Positions 39,044 through 52,178 of a stretch of DNA of 64,000 bases are shown here, piece after piece (positions within the stretch are counted from its first letter, which is position 1; every line of letters begins with the position of its first letter). The notes under the pieces are model-generated. The model was not told the DNA's origin. It worked only from the letters and a program-made list of their open reading frames with translations, and made no database searches. The stretch is from Sarcocystis neurona (Eukaryota; Apicomplexa; Conoidasida; Eucoccidiorida; Sarcocystidae): NCBI GenBank assembly GCA_000727475.1, contig KL647300.1, positions 2,868,062 to 2,932,061 on the forward strand. Reading direction: 5' to 3'. Made by a program: the position numbers and the translations under genes.

Positions 39044-42000
39044 GAGCATCGGCGCACCCTGAGTTCCGACGGCGCAAGGTTTGTGCCTCCTAAATTTTAA
39101 GTTTGTTCGCTTTCTTGTCCTGGTGCAGGCTGGCCCCCACTTCTCTCTATTGATACGTATGAATACACGTATCAAGACGTCTGCACGCATGCACATATAC
39201 ATATATATGTATGTATATATATATATATGTACAGAGAATGAGAGAGGGAGGGAGAAGATATGCGGGTGATCAGCGTATGGTTTGTGTTTCTCGACCGTAT
39301 GTTTTTTTGTCGCCAAAACGAGGTTCTTCGCTTGTTAAGAAGCGCTGGTCACCGTCTTATGCGATGAAGTGAATGTCAAAGGCAATGGGGAGTGCCACGT
39401 GTGTTGTTCCAGTGCACACAAACATGACAAACACTTTAGCCTGGAGCCGTTTGGACATATACAAACCCAACCCAGAAACGATAGCCACCTCAGTAAGTTG
39501 TTAGTCAACACAGGTGAAACTAGTTCTCGCGTATTTGACATTCTGAAGTGGTTCGCTATGGCCTTCCTCTAGAAAGCTGTGGGAGGGAACTTAGCTTGTC
39601 TGCTGCGTGTGACCCTTCACATCCGTCATTCGTCGGCCCCGCTACTCCGACGGTTTGCTGCATGTAATTCTTATATTTGTCAGTCATCCTCTCAGTCCGC
39701 CTATTTGTACGGATGGCCATGCCCCATGTGAGCATCTGCGAATGTGTATTTGCACGTATAAATCTACTGAATCGGAAGGAACGGCGCATCTTCTGCGTCT
39801 GATTCACCTCTCTCCCAACAATTGAGGCCGAATTCGAGGGGCAACAAGCGCACATATATGTGCGCAGGAAATGCCTCTATGGCACACGCCCGAGAAATCA
39901 ACGGCGCCACTACAGTGGATACTTAGCTTGTGACATGCTATCTTGAGCAAACGAATTTAAGCCAGTGGGACGACTCGCGTTTCTGAGCATCCTGGCTTGT
40001 GTACACATATACGTTCGATACCGGACGGAATACGCATTAGTGCTCTTATCTCCACGCTCACTGACGGATGTGTATGCGTGAACTAAGTTCGTTGTATTAC
40101 ATTTGAACACTTTGCGCTGGTGCACGTACTTACATACCTCTACAAAGCATCCACTTACAGATATCATATTTACAGCACCACATATATGTGCACGTATACG
40201 TACACATATTTACATAAATATGTATATATACATATATGCATATGTACACATCTTTGATTATAATGAACAAGTCCTCTGATTGCAGCGAGGCGCTCCTGCA
40301 TATCTGTCTATTTCTACCTACGTGAGGGCAGACACAAAGTTGTGTGTATCTCTTAGTAAAAAAAGGTAAGAATAGTGAAATCACGGCAATCTTTAGTGCA
40401 CTAAATAGTAATAATGTGTTTACTAATTTAGTCCTGCTGTCAAGACACCACCAGCCTTTCCAGGCTCATTGGTTTCGTATGTCCGGCTGCACCACTTTGT
40501 GCAGCTGTATCACTTGCTATGCACAATCAAAAGTTGAGAGGCCTTATTCATCTGTCGGCTTCGTTGAAGTATCAGGACTTCAGAAGGGCGGTACCAGTAA
40601 TCTTCGCACTGCGTTGCCATTAGAACGCAGTGTGTGTACTTGCCAGCTAGCCGCTCGTGGAGCGACGCAGAATTTGACGTATCTGTCGCCTTCGCCGTAT
40701 ACATATACCTACGCAGAAGTACAGGTTCAAAGAGTGCTCTATTCTATTTTAGAGTTCGGAAATCCACCGTAACCCCTATGAAGACACTGCCTTTGAGTGC
40801 TTCCTCGCCAGGGAGTGTTGTACTTCACTGATGCCTTTCGGTAGCTGGTGCTGCTTCTCTGTACTTGCTCGATACATATTTATCTATCCGTCGGTAAACC
40901 CCCATGTACACACACGTACACAAAATTCAGTTCTCCGGATCTCGATTTGCTTCGTAGATGTCACTTCCCCACAGATCCCTTAGATGAGCTTGCGTCTTAT
41001 TCACTTTGCTAAAAGGGCCGCTAGCTGCGTTTCCGGCGCCAGCGTTCGCTTGAAGAAGTCGTATTTTCCTAGCGAATGGATGCAGAATCCGATTCCATTC
41101 CTTCACGAAAACTTCTGTTGCCTGAACTAAGGTAGATTTGAATTTTTTTTCCGCTTGTCTTTATTGCCTTAGTCGCAAGTTAGGAGCGAGCGCTGACGTG
41201 GGGTCCTTTTCACGGCGACAGAAGACATCATCTCCGGATGTCTTCTAAAGTCGAGCTTTCCCAGGTGCCTGCTTCAAAAACCTGCTACCCGTTTAAAGCT
41301 GGACTCGACATCCGTACGTTGGCCGGTGTGTCTTTCCGGCCTGCCACTATGTGAAAACTACGTACGTGGGTGTCTGGGGGCATTCAGAAAGGCTGTTCGT
41401 GTGTACTGTTACTATATCGGCGCCTTATCTCTTGTGCCCTACGTAGAAAACGTGAACGAACCAGTTCCCTTGCGATTTTCGATCCTTCCTGGAACATGGA
41501 AGACGCGTTTCCGCTGCACTTGCAAATAATTCCGTGTTTATTTCTTGGTTCGCGCTGTTGAGTTGTACTCTTCTTGGACAGGATGATACAGTTCTTGTTA
41601 CCAGTCGACTTTTCCATCTACCTTTAAATCAGTTGGTCTGCGTTTGTTCATACACAGTCTCTGTTAATGCGGGTATGGATGCAGATACACGTAAAAATAA
41701 GCACGCGTATCGATCATATTCACTTATACGCCTGCCCTTCCTGTTGTGTTCAGTGTACTTTCCGACGAATTCATATGTTCCTATAAAAAATTTTGAAAAC
41801 CGTTGAGCTCGTAGATCTCTTTACAAGCCCCGAGATCGTTTCTATGCTTGTTCGTTTCACGGTATCGGTAGGTAGTTGTAGTGATCATTCGTCTGCTTCC
41901 GACAAATTTTGTGGAACCATGCTCTAAACTCCCTCGGAGTCAGCTCAATTTCTTCATTTTCCCCTTCTCTATGCTTCTTCTACTTGACTTCTTATCCTTC

Positions 42001-43017
42001 CTCCTCTTCTGTTCCCTTCTGCACTCCCGCCGCGTACCGCACTAATCTGATCATGTAAACCGCGTGCCACATTTCCTTCCTAACACCCCTTGCAGGGTGT
42101 CATCTATTTTCCGTTCGCTCACATATATGCATACTAACTGTGAACGTGCGCGTCTCGGTCTAGTAACATGTGTCTACTTGAGTGTGTAAGCAGTTTGCGA
42201 GTGCCTCTTGGCCAGCAGCTGCAAGGGATATTGTCTGCGTATGACAGATCCAAGCAGAAGGGGTCTGCCAAGCATTCTAAATTTCCATCAGAAGCAGCAG
42301 CCGCCGTAATGTCCTGAGAAGCACGGATTTCCTCCAACGGAGCAGCGGCGTGTCCTTGTCTTACCAGGTGACAATCGTTGACACAAATCGATCGGATACG
42401 GCATCATCAAAAGACGACAAGAGAGTTTTTGTTAATTGCGTGCCTGGTGTAATAGAAGGCGCAGCATATAAAGCGTATTAAAGCCGCTACAAGTTACTAT
42501 CATTATCCGCCACGGATCCGCTTCTCCACGGGGTCCAAGCCCTCCTAGACTTATCTTCGAAGGCGCGACAGATCTATCAGAGTGGAGTGGCAGCAAGAAT
42601 GTATTAAGCGAAAGGAAATGAAACTGTTTCTACGCGTGATATACGTGATGCAGGAATCTTGTCCCCGCAGGATTTTCGGCATTACCAACTGGGTCCAGAG
42701 GAAGATCTCCCGTTTTCTGTCATGGTTGCCGCTACATTCTGCAAAGTTGTTAGTCTGTCGCACTACTAGATACGCTCCGTGCTGCTAGTCACACTTTCTG
42801 AACGCGCGCTGCACGGAAAAAGCTGTTCTCTATTTCAGATGCCGTGGACGGAAGCTTTCGTGAGTCTACTGTATGTTGATGGAAAGTTCGTGTCTTCGTC
42901 CCTACGCACGACATCCGCTCCAACGGCAGCACAGAAAGATGCGTCACCTCTTCGTTATACTTTCTCTTCTAGACCACCTTAACCTTTGTACTGCTTCATT
43001 AACGGTTGTTACTCTTG
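39044..43017. other. Gene-poor stretch
   Basis: No ORF has clear coding character. Small (TA)n/(TG)n patches occur at 39190-39230 and 40190-40240. A 10-bp-arm hairpin (AGAAGACATC/GATGTCTTCT) lies at 41220-41246. A minus ORF at 40510-40704 (KYTHCVLMATQCEDYWYRPS) is too short to call. Confidence 0.45.
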
Positions 43018-43290
43018 CGTACACAGTAGTATATTGACTTTAGCGCTACCGTTGCGTCTATTGTACTACTCGGAGTACCCTATTTCTACTCCCGTTATTA
43101 CTACTTATTACTGCGAAAAATAGTACCACCGCTACATCTGATAGTACTTGAAGCACCGTACCCTACACTACTCTTACTATCAGTGGTACGGCGAATATTA
43201 GCAGGATCCCTACAACTCTTATTATGCCACATAAACTTACTAATATTCTTTCCACTACTTGTCCTACTGCAGATATCAGGGGTGCTACGG
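43018..43290. repeat. Degenerate TAC/ACT triplet tract
   Basis: Repeated TACTAC, ACTACT, TATTACT and TAGTACC units with many substitutions occupy the 5' flank of the 43298 gene. They stop just short of its start codon. Confidence 0.6.
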
Positions 43291-43297
43291 GAAAACA

Positions 43298-45379
43298 ATG
43301 GCGCCTGCATTGACTTGTGCGAGCCATCGGCAGCAGGATTCTAGCCTCCCCCTCCAACTAGTCTCTGAAGATGAATTTACCTTTGAAGGGAAAACCAATA
43401 AAACAACCCTCAGCCGCACATCTCCTTTTTCACGAGGGCTACTTAGCCAGCAAGCATTATCAACGGCAGTAGAATTTTTGCCCAGCAAATGCGGCGAGGG
43501 TCTCACCGAAAGCGATAATGCTTGTCACGTGTCGAATGCTAGTGACACCACAAGCAGTATAGACGCTGTGTCGGCAACTTCACTCCCTGCATCTTCACCC
43601 CCCCCTTTCTCCTCTGCTTCTTCTTCCTCTGCCTTTTCCGGTCCTTCTTCCTCGTCCTCCTCCAGTTTGACATTCTCTCGGTTTTTCTCTGCTTTGTCTT
43701 CCAATGCATCAGTAATATGCCCCTCTGCATCTCTTCCGTTGTCTCCGCAAAAGGTGCACATCCCACTTGAAAACACGGTGGGATATCGTAATCTAGAAAT
43801 GTTTCTCTCTGCGCTTCTGCAAACCTGTTCAATTCTGGCTTCTCAGCAGGAAAAGGCAGCAGCTTTAGTTCTATTTGCTGCCCTCCGCCGTGTGGTTGAC
43901 CAACGCCTGCTTGACTTGAAAAGGTGGGCATGTAGACGCTGGCACGTGGTTACCGCGTGTGACACTCAACGTGGTTTGCATAGGAGGAGAGACAGCGGCT
44001 TCCCACTACTCAAGAGGACTAAGGCGGACTTCACGAACACTGCAACAGCAGAGTGTGGTTCGTGTACCTCTGCGCTACGTGCATCTGCTGACCACTCTCC
44101 ACCTGCTTCACAAGAAGGCAGCGCGGATAAATTTCCCGCGAAAGAGGGTCGCAGAAGAATTAAAAATGGCGTTAAAAGCCACGCGTGCGGCTCCGCCGTC
44201 ACACCAAAAGTGACCTCTTGTTCGACACTCGGTGTAGACACTCGACAAAACGCCACCTCTTCGATACCCGACGGCGGGTTCGCACCCCCAGTTGCAGGAC
44301 CACCTCTTCCCACCGGAAAAGACCACGCAACAAGGAAAAAAGAAAGAAGAGACAGGCAGATGAGAAAGGAGGAGAGAAAACCAGCTACGAAAGAACGGAA
44401 AAACAAAGGAGCTTCTTGTTATTCGCAAGGTGCCGCTGCACTGGAGCAGCAGAAAGTTGCTGGCCGCCTTGCGAAAAAAGAAGAGATAGCTAAAAAAGGT
44501 GAAGCGACAGACAAACCAATGGATGTTGTACCTCGCGTTGCCACTTCTGAACTTTTTTGCCCACCCTCCCCCTCTTCTGCCTCTGCCTCTTCATCATTCT
44601 TTCCTTCTTCGTCAGAGCTGTCATCGTCCCTCTCCAACAGAAGTATCTTGCGAGCACACCTGTGCAGTGAAAAACAATTTGACAAGGGGGAAACGACTTC
44701 TGCTGTTATGCCTGTAGCGAAGTATGCTGACTCAGAGGCGCATTTATCTCCGTTTTCAAGTCTGTCTGTTGCACAACAGAGCATCTGTGCTGCAAGCAAC
44801 TCGGCTAGCCCTTCAGCACTTCATGGAGAACGTGAACATACCGCCAAACGAACAGAAAAGAGGAAGAACACCCGCCAGAAAAGTGTGCCAGTCTCCTCTG
44901 GAAAGGTAGCTGAGCACGTGCAGAAGCAGCAGCTGCTGCAGCGCACACAGGAGGATGCGGAGGAACAGCAGCAGCAGAAGCAGCAGCAAGGACACAAACA
45001 GAACGTACACCACCTGCAAGCGTCGGAGCAGCATCAGGAGAAGCGCAAAACACATACGTACCTTTGCACTTTTGAAGCTGACCCAGCTAAGGGCGAATAC
45101 GTGTATCCTTTAGATGCAAAAAAGTCCTCTTCTTGTGAAGGCTCAAAGTTTCTTCAAGCCATCAGCACTCACAACAGTACGAGTCCTCACACAGGAGAAA
45201 CTTTCTCTGCGTTCTCATCTGTTGGAAACACGGCTGGCATTAGAAACTTTGAAACAGAACTTAAGAACCACGCCGAACAAGAGGGCTGTCAGCCGCGCAG
45301 AAGCAACGGTGCTCAACCGTCCGTGGACTTACAGGTAGATCTCGCTTCTGTTGCGGACTGTGGCTACATCGAAGCTTGA
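43298..45379 (+). CDS. Intact 693-residue protein, unknown function
   Basis: A single uninterrupted frame starts at 43298 in a strong context (GAAAACAATGGCG). The frame is open 13 codons further upstream without another ATG. Residues ~95-140 are Ser/Pro-rich. Residues ~164-216 form an unbiased helical block (NLEMFLSALLQTCSILASQQ, ALRRVVDQRLLDLKRWACRR) that is the best candidate for a conserved domain. Residues ~343-367 are a strongly basic cluster (RKKERRDRQMRKEERKP), a likely nuclear or nucleolar signal. Residues ~445-465 are Ser-rich. Residues ~541-586 are a Gln/Glu coiled-coil-like stretch containing the only CAG run nearby. No signal peptide or membrane segment is seen. The ORF ends at TGA 45377-45379; a GTAGAT near 45334 could be a donor, so further exons cannot be ruled out. 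I do not recognise the family. It may act in the nucleus, by inference from the basic cluster. Confidence 0.75.
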   Translation: MAPALTCASHRQQDSSLPLQLVSEDEFTFEGKTNKTTLSRTSPFSRGLLSQQALSTAVEFLPSKCGEGLTESDNACHVSNASDTTSSIDAVSATSLPASSPPPFSSASSSSAFSGPSSSSSSSLTFSRFFSALSSNASVICPSASLPLSPQKVHIPLENTVGYRNLEMFLSALLQTCSILASQQEKAAALVLFAALRRVVDQRLLDLKRWACRRWHVVTACDTQRGLHRRRDSGFPLLKRTKADFTNTATAECGSCTSALRASADHSPPASQEGSADKFPAKEGRRRIKNGVKSHACGSAVTPKVTSCSTLGVDTRQNATSSIPDGGFAPPVAGPPLPTGKDHATRKKERRDRQMRKEERKPATKERKNKGASCYSQGAAALEQQKVAGRLAKKEEIAKKGEATDKPMDVVPRVATSELFCPPSPSSASASSSFFPSSSELSSSLSNRSILRAHLCSEKQFDKGETTSAVMPVAKYADSEAHLSPFSSLSVAQQSICAASNSASPSALHGEREHTAKRTEKRKNTRQKSVPVSSGKVAEHVQKQQLLQRTQEDAEEQQQQKQQQGHKQNVHHLQASEQHQEKRKTHTYLCTFEADPAKGEYVYPLDAKKSSSCEGSKFLQAISTHNSTSPHTGETFSAFSSVGNTAGIRNFETELKNHAEQEGCQPRRSNGAQPSVDLQVDLASVADCGYIEA

Positions 45380-48110
45380 CGCTTACAAAATATGAGCACT
45401 AGACAGAGGTGGCAATGCCGTGTTCCTAGCAGTGCTATCTACCAGCGTACGACTCGAAAAAAAGGCACAACAGATATACGTGCAGACGCGTTTGCACAGC
45501 TGTTTTAAGAATTGTGAATATAAGGATGTATGTGCGTGCGTATGCTTTTGTGCGAATGCAAATAATATTATCAGAAGTATTAAGCACTAATTATATTTGC
45601 CGATGGCTTTCTGACCTCGCCATGCATAGACGAAGTGCGATCCCTCGCAGGCACGTGAACACCTCCTACTCCACACGAGCGAATATATATATATAATATC
45701 TATATATAAGTAATATATATATATATATATATATACTCGCTCGTGTGTAGTGGTGTAATCCCATCAGTGTCACACAGTGTACCTTACAGCACATATCCCG
45801 TATATGTATTGGGTGTGTATCTACATAACGCGGAGTTTGCACTGAGAAGCCGAAGGACACAAGCGTTTCCTTCTTCGTCTGCCTGGGTGCTGCGCGCTCA
45901 GAGGCACGAGGCCTTCTCCTTTGCAAAGAACTTAAATACCTCAGATGAAGGACGCCGCCATGTGCCGCTTTCTTTTTTGTTTCAGAAAAAGGGGAACAAA
46001 GAAGGATCTGTCGCACACCGGTGAGTCAATGGAAGATCAGGGTGCCCACCTCCTGCAGCCGACGAGTGGAACGGCGCATTGGTCAGTAGTGATGGAAAGA
46101 CAAATATGCCCTTGCTGCACAGAGAAGCAAAGTGTACTCGCAAGGTAGTCTTGCACGTACCACAGTTCGTGTGTGTCTACATGCGTCCGTCTGGCCGTGC
46201 ATACACCTGTATGCGTGCACATATACATACATATATATATATTGATTCTTTTAACCCCAATGAATGTACGAAGTTGGGGTATTTCACAGGTAGGTGTGTC
46301 GACCGCCGCGCATGCATTGAAGACGTAATACGTCCTCCTCAGCTTCCACGCGGGCTTGCGTGCTCGTGCACCTGCATTAAGAAGCGCGTACCCTCCTGGA
46401 TGTTCTCATGATTGGTTTCGCCTCCAGTCACCTCGGCAACTACAGCTACTACTCAGTCAAACAGCCGTATCCACTGTAACATATACATACGTGTATAGAT
46501 TTTCGTGCACACGTTTGTAGCCGTAGACTTACCCAAGAATATATATTTTATATATATGCACATTTATGTATACGCAGGGCCTTGTATCTATGAGAGTGCA
46601 TGCTCAGGGGGTAGCGGGTTTTTCATTGAGGCGTCGGTTTGCAAGGCACTTTCGCGTAAACGGCCGAGACCGGACGTTCGTATTTACCAGTGTCGAACCT
46701 GCCTAGAAAGGTGCACGACATAGAGAAGCACGTAGAGGAAACGGGGATAGAAGCAAAAGCAGAAGAGTCATTCGCAGCAGCAGGTGTCTCAATTTTTTTT
46801 CTTTGATAGGCCGTAATCAGCGAAGATCACACGACCCGACCGCCGGCCGAGAAACCGCGTGAGTCGTCAGGCCTTCGTAGCGGCGTCGGGGGCATCACTT
46901 GCGTGCCTCTAGTGACTGAACCGCAGCAGGAGTAGTAACTAGCACTGACACATCCGAAAGCAGTTGCACGCCGTTTGTTGGAGACTTCTGCTGTGCTGGA
47001 GTTTTCCTCATGGAGTGCATACCAAGAACGCTTCCAGAGGCTCAGCCGCTGGAGATTTTCTCACAGCTTAGCCCCTCAAGCGACAAGCCTTCTCAGTTAT
47101 ATTCTGCTACACGTGCGTGTCCGTCCTTATTATCCGTTAGGCACACGCAAAACTGTAGGTAGCTACATTTGTGCTACGCATACAGGTCACACACAGGTGT
47201 TTGGTTAACATTCAAGGAGTGGTACCGATTGCGGTTTTGGTCGTAGCGTTGTGAAATACACGTCCCTCTCGCATTTGTTGCTCTTGTATTAGCCGCCTGC
47301 GCATTACAGGAGGTTTACTTACGCCTGATGCGTTGCTCTTGCATGTCGTTCCAGGCGGTGTATGCTACTATGAGTGAATTTTGAATTAGTTGTCCTCTGA
47401 TTCTAGTTAACTCTGCTTTTGTTCCTGCTTTACAGGTAGACGTAAATTACCTGTTACTCACGTTCCACCGTTACCTTCTATATCTCTTTATGCCAGCGTT
47501 TGACCCACCTGCTGTACATAAGCCTATCTTATGGTTTCAATTCGCGGCTTCAGGCTTGAAGAATTGACCCGATCTTTTCTAACGAAGGACTTCACCTCGT
47601 CGCTACAATGTATGAACTCTTCAGCAGAACTACGCTCAGTGCGTACAACAGCTATACTTCAGTGAAGATGTAATCTCCACTCGATACGCCTGCATGTTCA
47701 GCGGCGCACAGGAGCTTCGGATTAAAGTCTTCTAAACTTTTTTTATGGGTTCCGGATCTTGTGCCGGTATCTCAAAGTACCTAATTGTTCTTGCAAATTA
47801 TCTGTTGTTATTATCGATAGGCGCGTATAGTTTCCAAAAGGCTTCGCGGATATCTGTGCTCCTGAAATTTCTGGGTTCACGAGAACTTGCAGTTTGATAA
47901 CAGTTCGTCCGTTCACACGTTTACAAGTCGTCGAGATGTATGATTTCCGGATACTTGCGTGCTCCCTGGAATGCTTCTGTTTTACCAATTTTCAGGTGCT
48001 CATTATTTCTTGTGTACACGTGTCTTTAGACGTCGTGTAAAACGATTATTTGAGTCACTAGACTGCACCCTAATTCATTTGCTAGGGTTAATGCGAGCCG
48101 CCTAATTTAA
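45380..48110. other. No gene seen
   Basis: (TA)n at 45680-45735 and a small one at 46220-46240. Remaining sequence is balanced, with ORFs below 120 codons of random character. Confidence 0.5.
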
Positions 48111-48114
48111 GTGC

Positions 48115-48432
48115 TTAAGCACTCGTTTGTTCCGTACAATTCTGGTGTGGCATTATGCTTCCAAACTCACGCGGAAGAAAACCACCCTCCTGGGACACTT
48201 TTGCCATTTGGTTGTGGCACAGCACAGGATTTCGTTCAATAAATGCGGATAGCCAGCGGGCTAAGAACCACTTAGGTGATGGAGGGGTTGAGCGGCAAAT
48301 TGTAGACGTACTACGTACCTCTTGCACGAGCCAATTTCCTGTTTCCAGTTCCCGAGCCCGTCTAATCATTTCAACATACCAAGGCCAGATTCTGCGGGTG
48401 CTGCGCGTGGTGAATCTGTTACTTTGTCCCAT
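48115..48432 (-). CDS. Unrecognised ORF, low support
   Basis: The minus frame of 105 codons reads TRRIWPWYVEMIRRARELET, then PSPKWFLARWLSAFIERNPV, mixed and Trp/Arg-containing. The plus strand has an overlapping 97-codon ORF. No family recognised and no splice evidence. Confidence 0.2.
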   Translation of the reverse strand: MGQSNRFTTRSTRRIWPWYVEMIRRARELETGNWLVQEVRSTSTICRSTPPSPKWFLARWLSAFIERNPVLCHNQMAKVSQEGGFLPREFGSIMPHQNCTEQTSA

Positions 48433-51400
48433 TTATGGCCTCCGTTGACACCGAATATTTAATGTAGAATGCCTCGGTGCCTCACAAGTGAAGGCCTCCG
48501 ACTAGGAGGTTTACTTCGTGTACGTCGACACTGAAATGCCACAAACACCTGTGTTGATTTTTTACTGTACGCGTGGACCTACGTAACCGCAATTTTCGGT
48601 GCGCAGGTTCTGTGTTTCATTCATGCAGATATGTTTGATTCCCGATTATTAATTAGTGTGTGCTTGGACTGATGTGCGCCCACGTAGATATATGTATACA
48701 AGCAGTCCCAGTTGCACGGGGAGCATGCGGACGCTACGTGCAAGTGCCTCCTGATCATAGTTGTCTTCTGTGCACCCGTGCGTAGGTTCACTACGGTGTG
48801 TGTAACGCACTCGCGTATACGTTAGTGTGACAAACCAAATGCGTCGATGTCTGTCCTCGGAGTAGAGACTTCGTACCCCAAGTCCGTTGCGTCCACCAAA
48901 AAGCGAACAGAGGACGACAGTAGCGTGAAGGTCACTAGACTAACGTGGGCACCTAAGTTTGACCGCGCTCAATGCGAAAACGTGCTGTTCCCCGACGAGT
49001 TCTCTCTAAATATATACGTTATACGCTGCCTACAAGGCGCCATGCTGTGAGGTTTGAAATCGGGGTAGTCTTTGATATGGAAGAAAAATTTTGTAACGCA
49101 TTGTTGCTACCTGCACGGGAATATCAGTTATTCGGAGACTCGACAGCTCTGTCTAGTCCACTATCCCACGTGGAGAAATTGTGCTTCGACAAAGGGACAA
49201 CTTAGGCCTCCTATAAGAAAACTTTTGAAGCGTTTAGTCTGCTGATACATTAGCGAGCATGCTGATGTTCCATCAGTAACGTAAGTAGTAACTCCTGTTC
49301 GGGGTGTAACTCGTGCGATGTGATCTGTACGGACGTAAACGTAGACAGACTTGGGTGTGTAGCAGATGCGTGCGTGCGCTCATGCCCACGCGTGGGTCTA
49401 CCGAGCAGAAGTCCCAACGTACACTGTTTCCGCAGCACTGAGAAGAAGATTTTCCCTCATGAAGATGTCGGCGACGAGTCACGCTGTGCAACGCGAAAGA
49501 AGAGCACCGTTTCGACTGCACTGCTCTCTTCGACATACTGCATAAGGGTACTGGGTAAACAGAACGTTTATAAGCACTACGGTACAAAACTCGTAGACAC
49601 AATGACGACGAACTGACGGTGTGCTTCCTCCGATGCGCGTAACTTCGTCGTTCCTGAAGCTACTGCGAGATTAAAAAGCGTGCTGCGATACAGCCAAACA
49701 ATGCTCGGCGGTCGTAGTGTCGCCAACATTCATCCTTAATAATACTTGAAGATCCAGGTAAAATGACTTCCTCCACATAAGCACAGTGCGAAAGAAATCA
49801 CGTCTAACAATAATTTTGCCGGAGAGGTTTCGAAAGATGTCAGTGGATTATCTACTTTGTTCCGCTGGATCAAGTAAAATTTTCGCGGTGCCAGCGCGAA
49901 CGAAATATTTCCTACCGAAAATAATTTCCTCAAAGTGCAGTGCGGGGGACGGATGAAAGCTGTTAGAGTAAAACACAAAAAACTTCTGGCGTTGGCTTCG
50001 GTCAATCGGTGAACTCGCCTCAGAAGGTGAGGATGGCCTACTTTTCAATCCATTCGATAGTCTTCCGGTGGTTGTTGCAACCATTGGTAATAGGCGAGCC
50101 TCTTACCTCTGTGACCGCCTTCAGCAATCCTCATAAACAAGTAAGTCTTCTGGGCGTGAAACCACAGTGTCTGGGCACCTACGACAGCTACCGTTTACCT
50201 CGTTTTAACGGGTATCTTGACTCTTGCAAAGAGGATGTTTTCAACGAAGAGGGGTGATTCTCTTTTGGAGAGAGGAATTTGACATGCACGACCCAAGGAT
50301 AGCACTTGTGTCTGCTACGAGTGAGCTGAGGAGACACTGTCTAAGCCCATCGCATATAGCACTACATCACGCCGTAGGTTAAGGATCTGCGTCTTCTGTG
50401 TACGCTTGTTTGTTTCGCATGTATGTATGGATGTATGGACATGTGTGTGTGTGTGTGTGAATGTGTGTGACGGTGACTGTGTTTTTCCGTGTTTCCATCT
50501 GTTACACCATCCTGGGTAGATTCTGTCGGAGAAGAAAGCATCTTTCAGAAATAACAGATCCCACACTCAGGCTCAATCACTACAATCAACGTGTAAAACC
50601 TAAACCCATTAAAAAAGAATTACAGGCGAAGAAATGCAAAGCGATCGTGGCCACCGTTAAGATCCCCCACTGATACAATCATGCCGTCATTTTCTGAGAA
50701 GTCACTGCTGTTTTTCGGTATCCAGTGAGGCGGGAGATAACTGCTGTTGTCCACTCCCTCGCAAGCCTCCCGCTACACCTGCGAAACAAAGGACTACTTC
50801 ACCAGTGCGAAGGAGACAGGCAGGAAAGCGATCGATCCTCACTCGACTGGAACTCGGCACGTATATCACACGAAGAACGTATCTGCGGTATCCAAAACTG
50901 ACGCCATTCGAACGGACGTTGCGCTTTCATGTTGCCGCACGAAATTTGGCTTTCACGCAGTGATTGTCCGCCGAGGCAGGGAAAAGGAACCGTGTCAAAG
51001 AAATAATTCTTTCCTCGTCTCCCCCCAAAAATATTTCTTCCTCCGACTAATTCTGTACGAATTGTCGTCGTACACACGTGACAGAAGATCGTTCTTCCTT
51101 ACCAGTAGTCACTACAACGTTGTCGGGGCAAAGTTCCCTCTTTCTCAACAGCATCAAGAAAGGCAGAAAAGCAGTCTTCCTTTTTTTAGTACAATCAACT
51201 TTAGTGCAGTTGATTTTAACCAAAAAAAAAAGATATGGGTGATTTACTGAACAACCATACTGCAGACAAAAAACGGTGTGCTTGCTTAATATTGCGGAGA
51301 TCACGGTTCACATTGTTCAATCGTGCAAGAACGAAAAAACGCAACTGCGTATGCGTTGTGTGCCATAAATGACGCTTAATTATTACGTGTTATTTTCCGG

Positions 51401-52170
51401 AATTGAACTATAAAACAAACGAGAGTCATGTGAGAGAGCAGCTGCGGTGACCTCAGCTATCCCGCAGAGGAAAGACTGTGGCTCTCCCGTATGAGCTCTA
51501 TTATAGGCGATAACTACTCAATTACCACACACAGCAAAAAACATCAACTACGGTTTGATCAAGTCGTACAGGCGCCAAGTTTCTGCCTCTGCCTTCTCTG
51601 CGAAAGCTTCGTGGGTACAACTCTCATCGTTGGGCAGGAAATTTCCGATGCCCACTCCAACCGGACTAAACGCGCACGTGCGATGCTCTCCCAGACGGCC
51701 TTCAACCTGCAACACAATCCGGCGGAGAAGTGTTCAAACTTAGAAAATACTACGCAGGGAGTTGGTAAAAAAGGGGCAACCACGCATTAAGAGTTATACT
51801 GACTAAAAAAGCAAAACGAAGTTCGAGTGCCACCATTCCGCGTTCTTGTGAAGCTTAGCTACCTTATTCATTTCGACTGACGCGGCTGCGAAACGCGTAT
51901 ACTTACAGTACGTACACGCGCACAGGAGCGTGTCTATAAATAGGTAGTATGCTTACGCTTCCGTGTCTCTTCACGTACATACATAAAGACATATATATCT
52001 ACGGAGCGTGTATGTCTGCATGTGCGCAACTCTTGTCCACCGAGGTAATTTTGTGAACAACTTCAGTACACGTGTACATATATTGCATGCGCAGGTGAAC
52101 ACACTAACCCAACAGACTGTATCCATATATATATATATATACATATATGTGTGTATATAGGCAAATACAT
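48433..52170. other. Gene-poor stretch downstream of ATS1
   Basis: Only small ORFs. The longest (plus, 50747-51250, 167 codons, non-ATG start) lacks clear coding character. (GT)n is at 50441-50460 and (TA)n at 52124-52145. A minus frame at 51559-51706 (KAVWESIARARLVRLEWASE) is protein-like, but its phase does not fit the ATS1 model. Confidence 0.4.
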
Positions 52171-52178
52171 GCGAATAC

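Noticed and set aside
38886..39100. ORFs encoding Met-Tyr-Val-Cys repeats
   Set aside because: Direct translation of the TATG microsatellite.
50747..51250. 167-codon plus ORF
   Set aside because: Non-ATG start, random-looking composition with a lysine run from an A-tract at its end, and no splice context.
51559..51706. Minus frame LKAVWESIARARLVRLEWAS as an ATS1 C-terminal helix
   Set aside because: Attractive acceptor (GTGTTGCAG|GTTG), but its phase does not match the tentative exon ending at 52179 and similarity is not specific.
33000..52000. Retrotransposon remnants
   Set aside because: Several 90-170 codon ORFs exist, but none shows reverse transcriptase, integrase or zinc-knuckle motifs, and no LTR pair was found.
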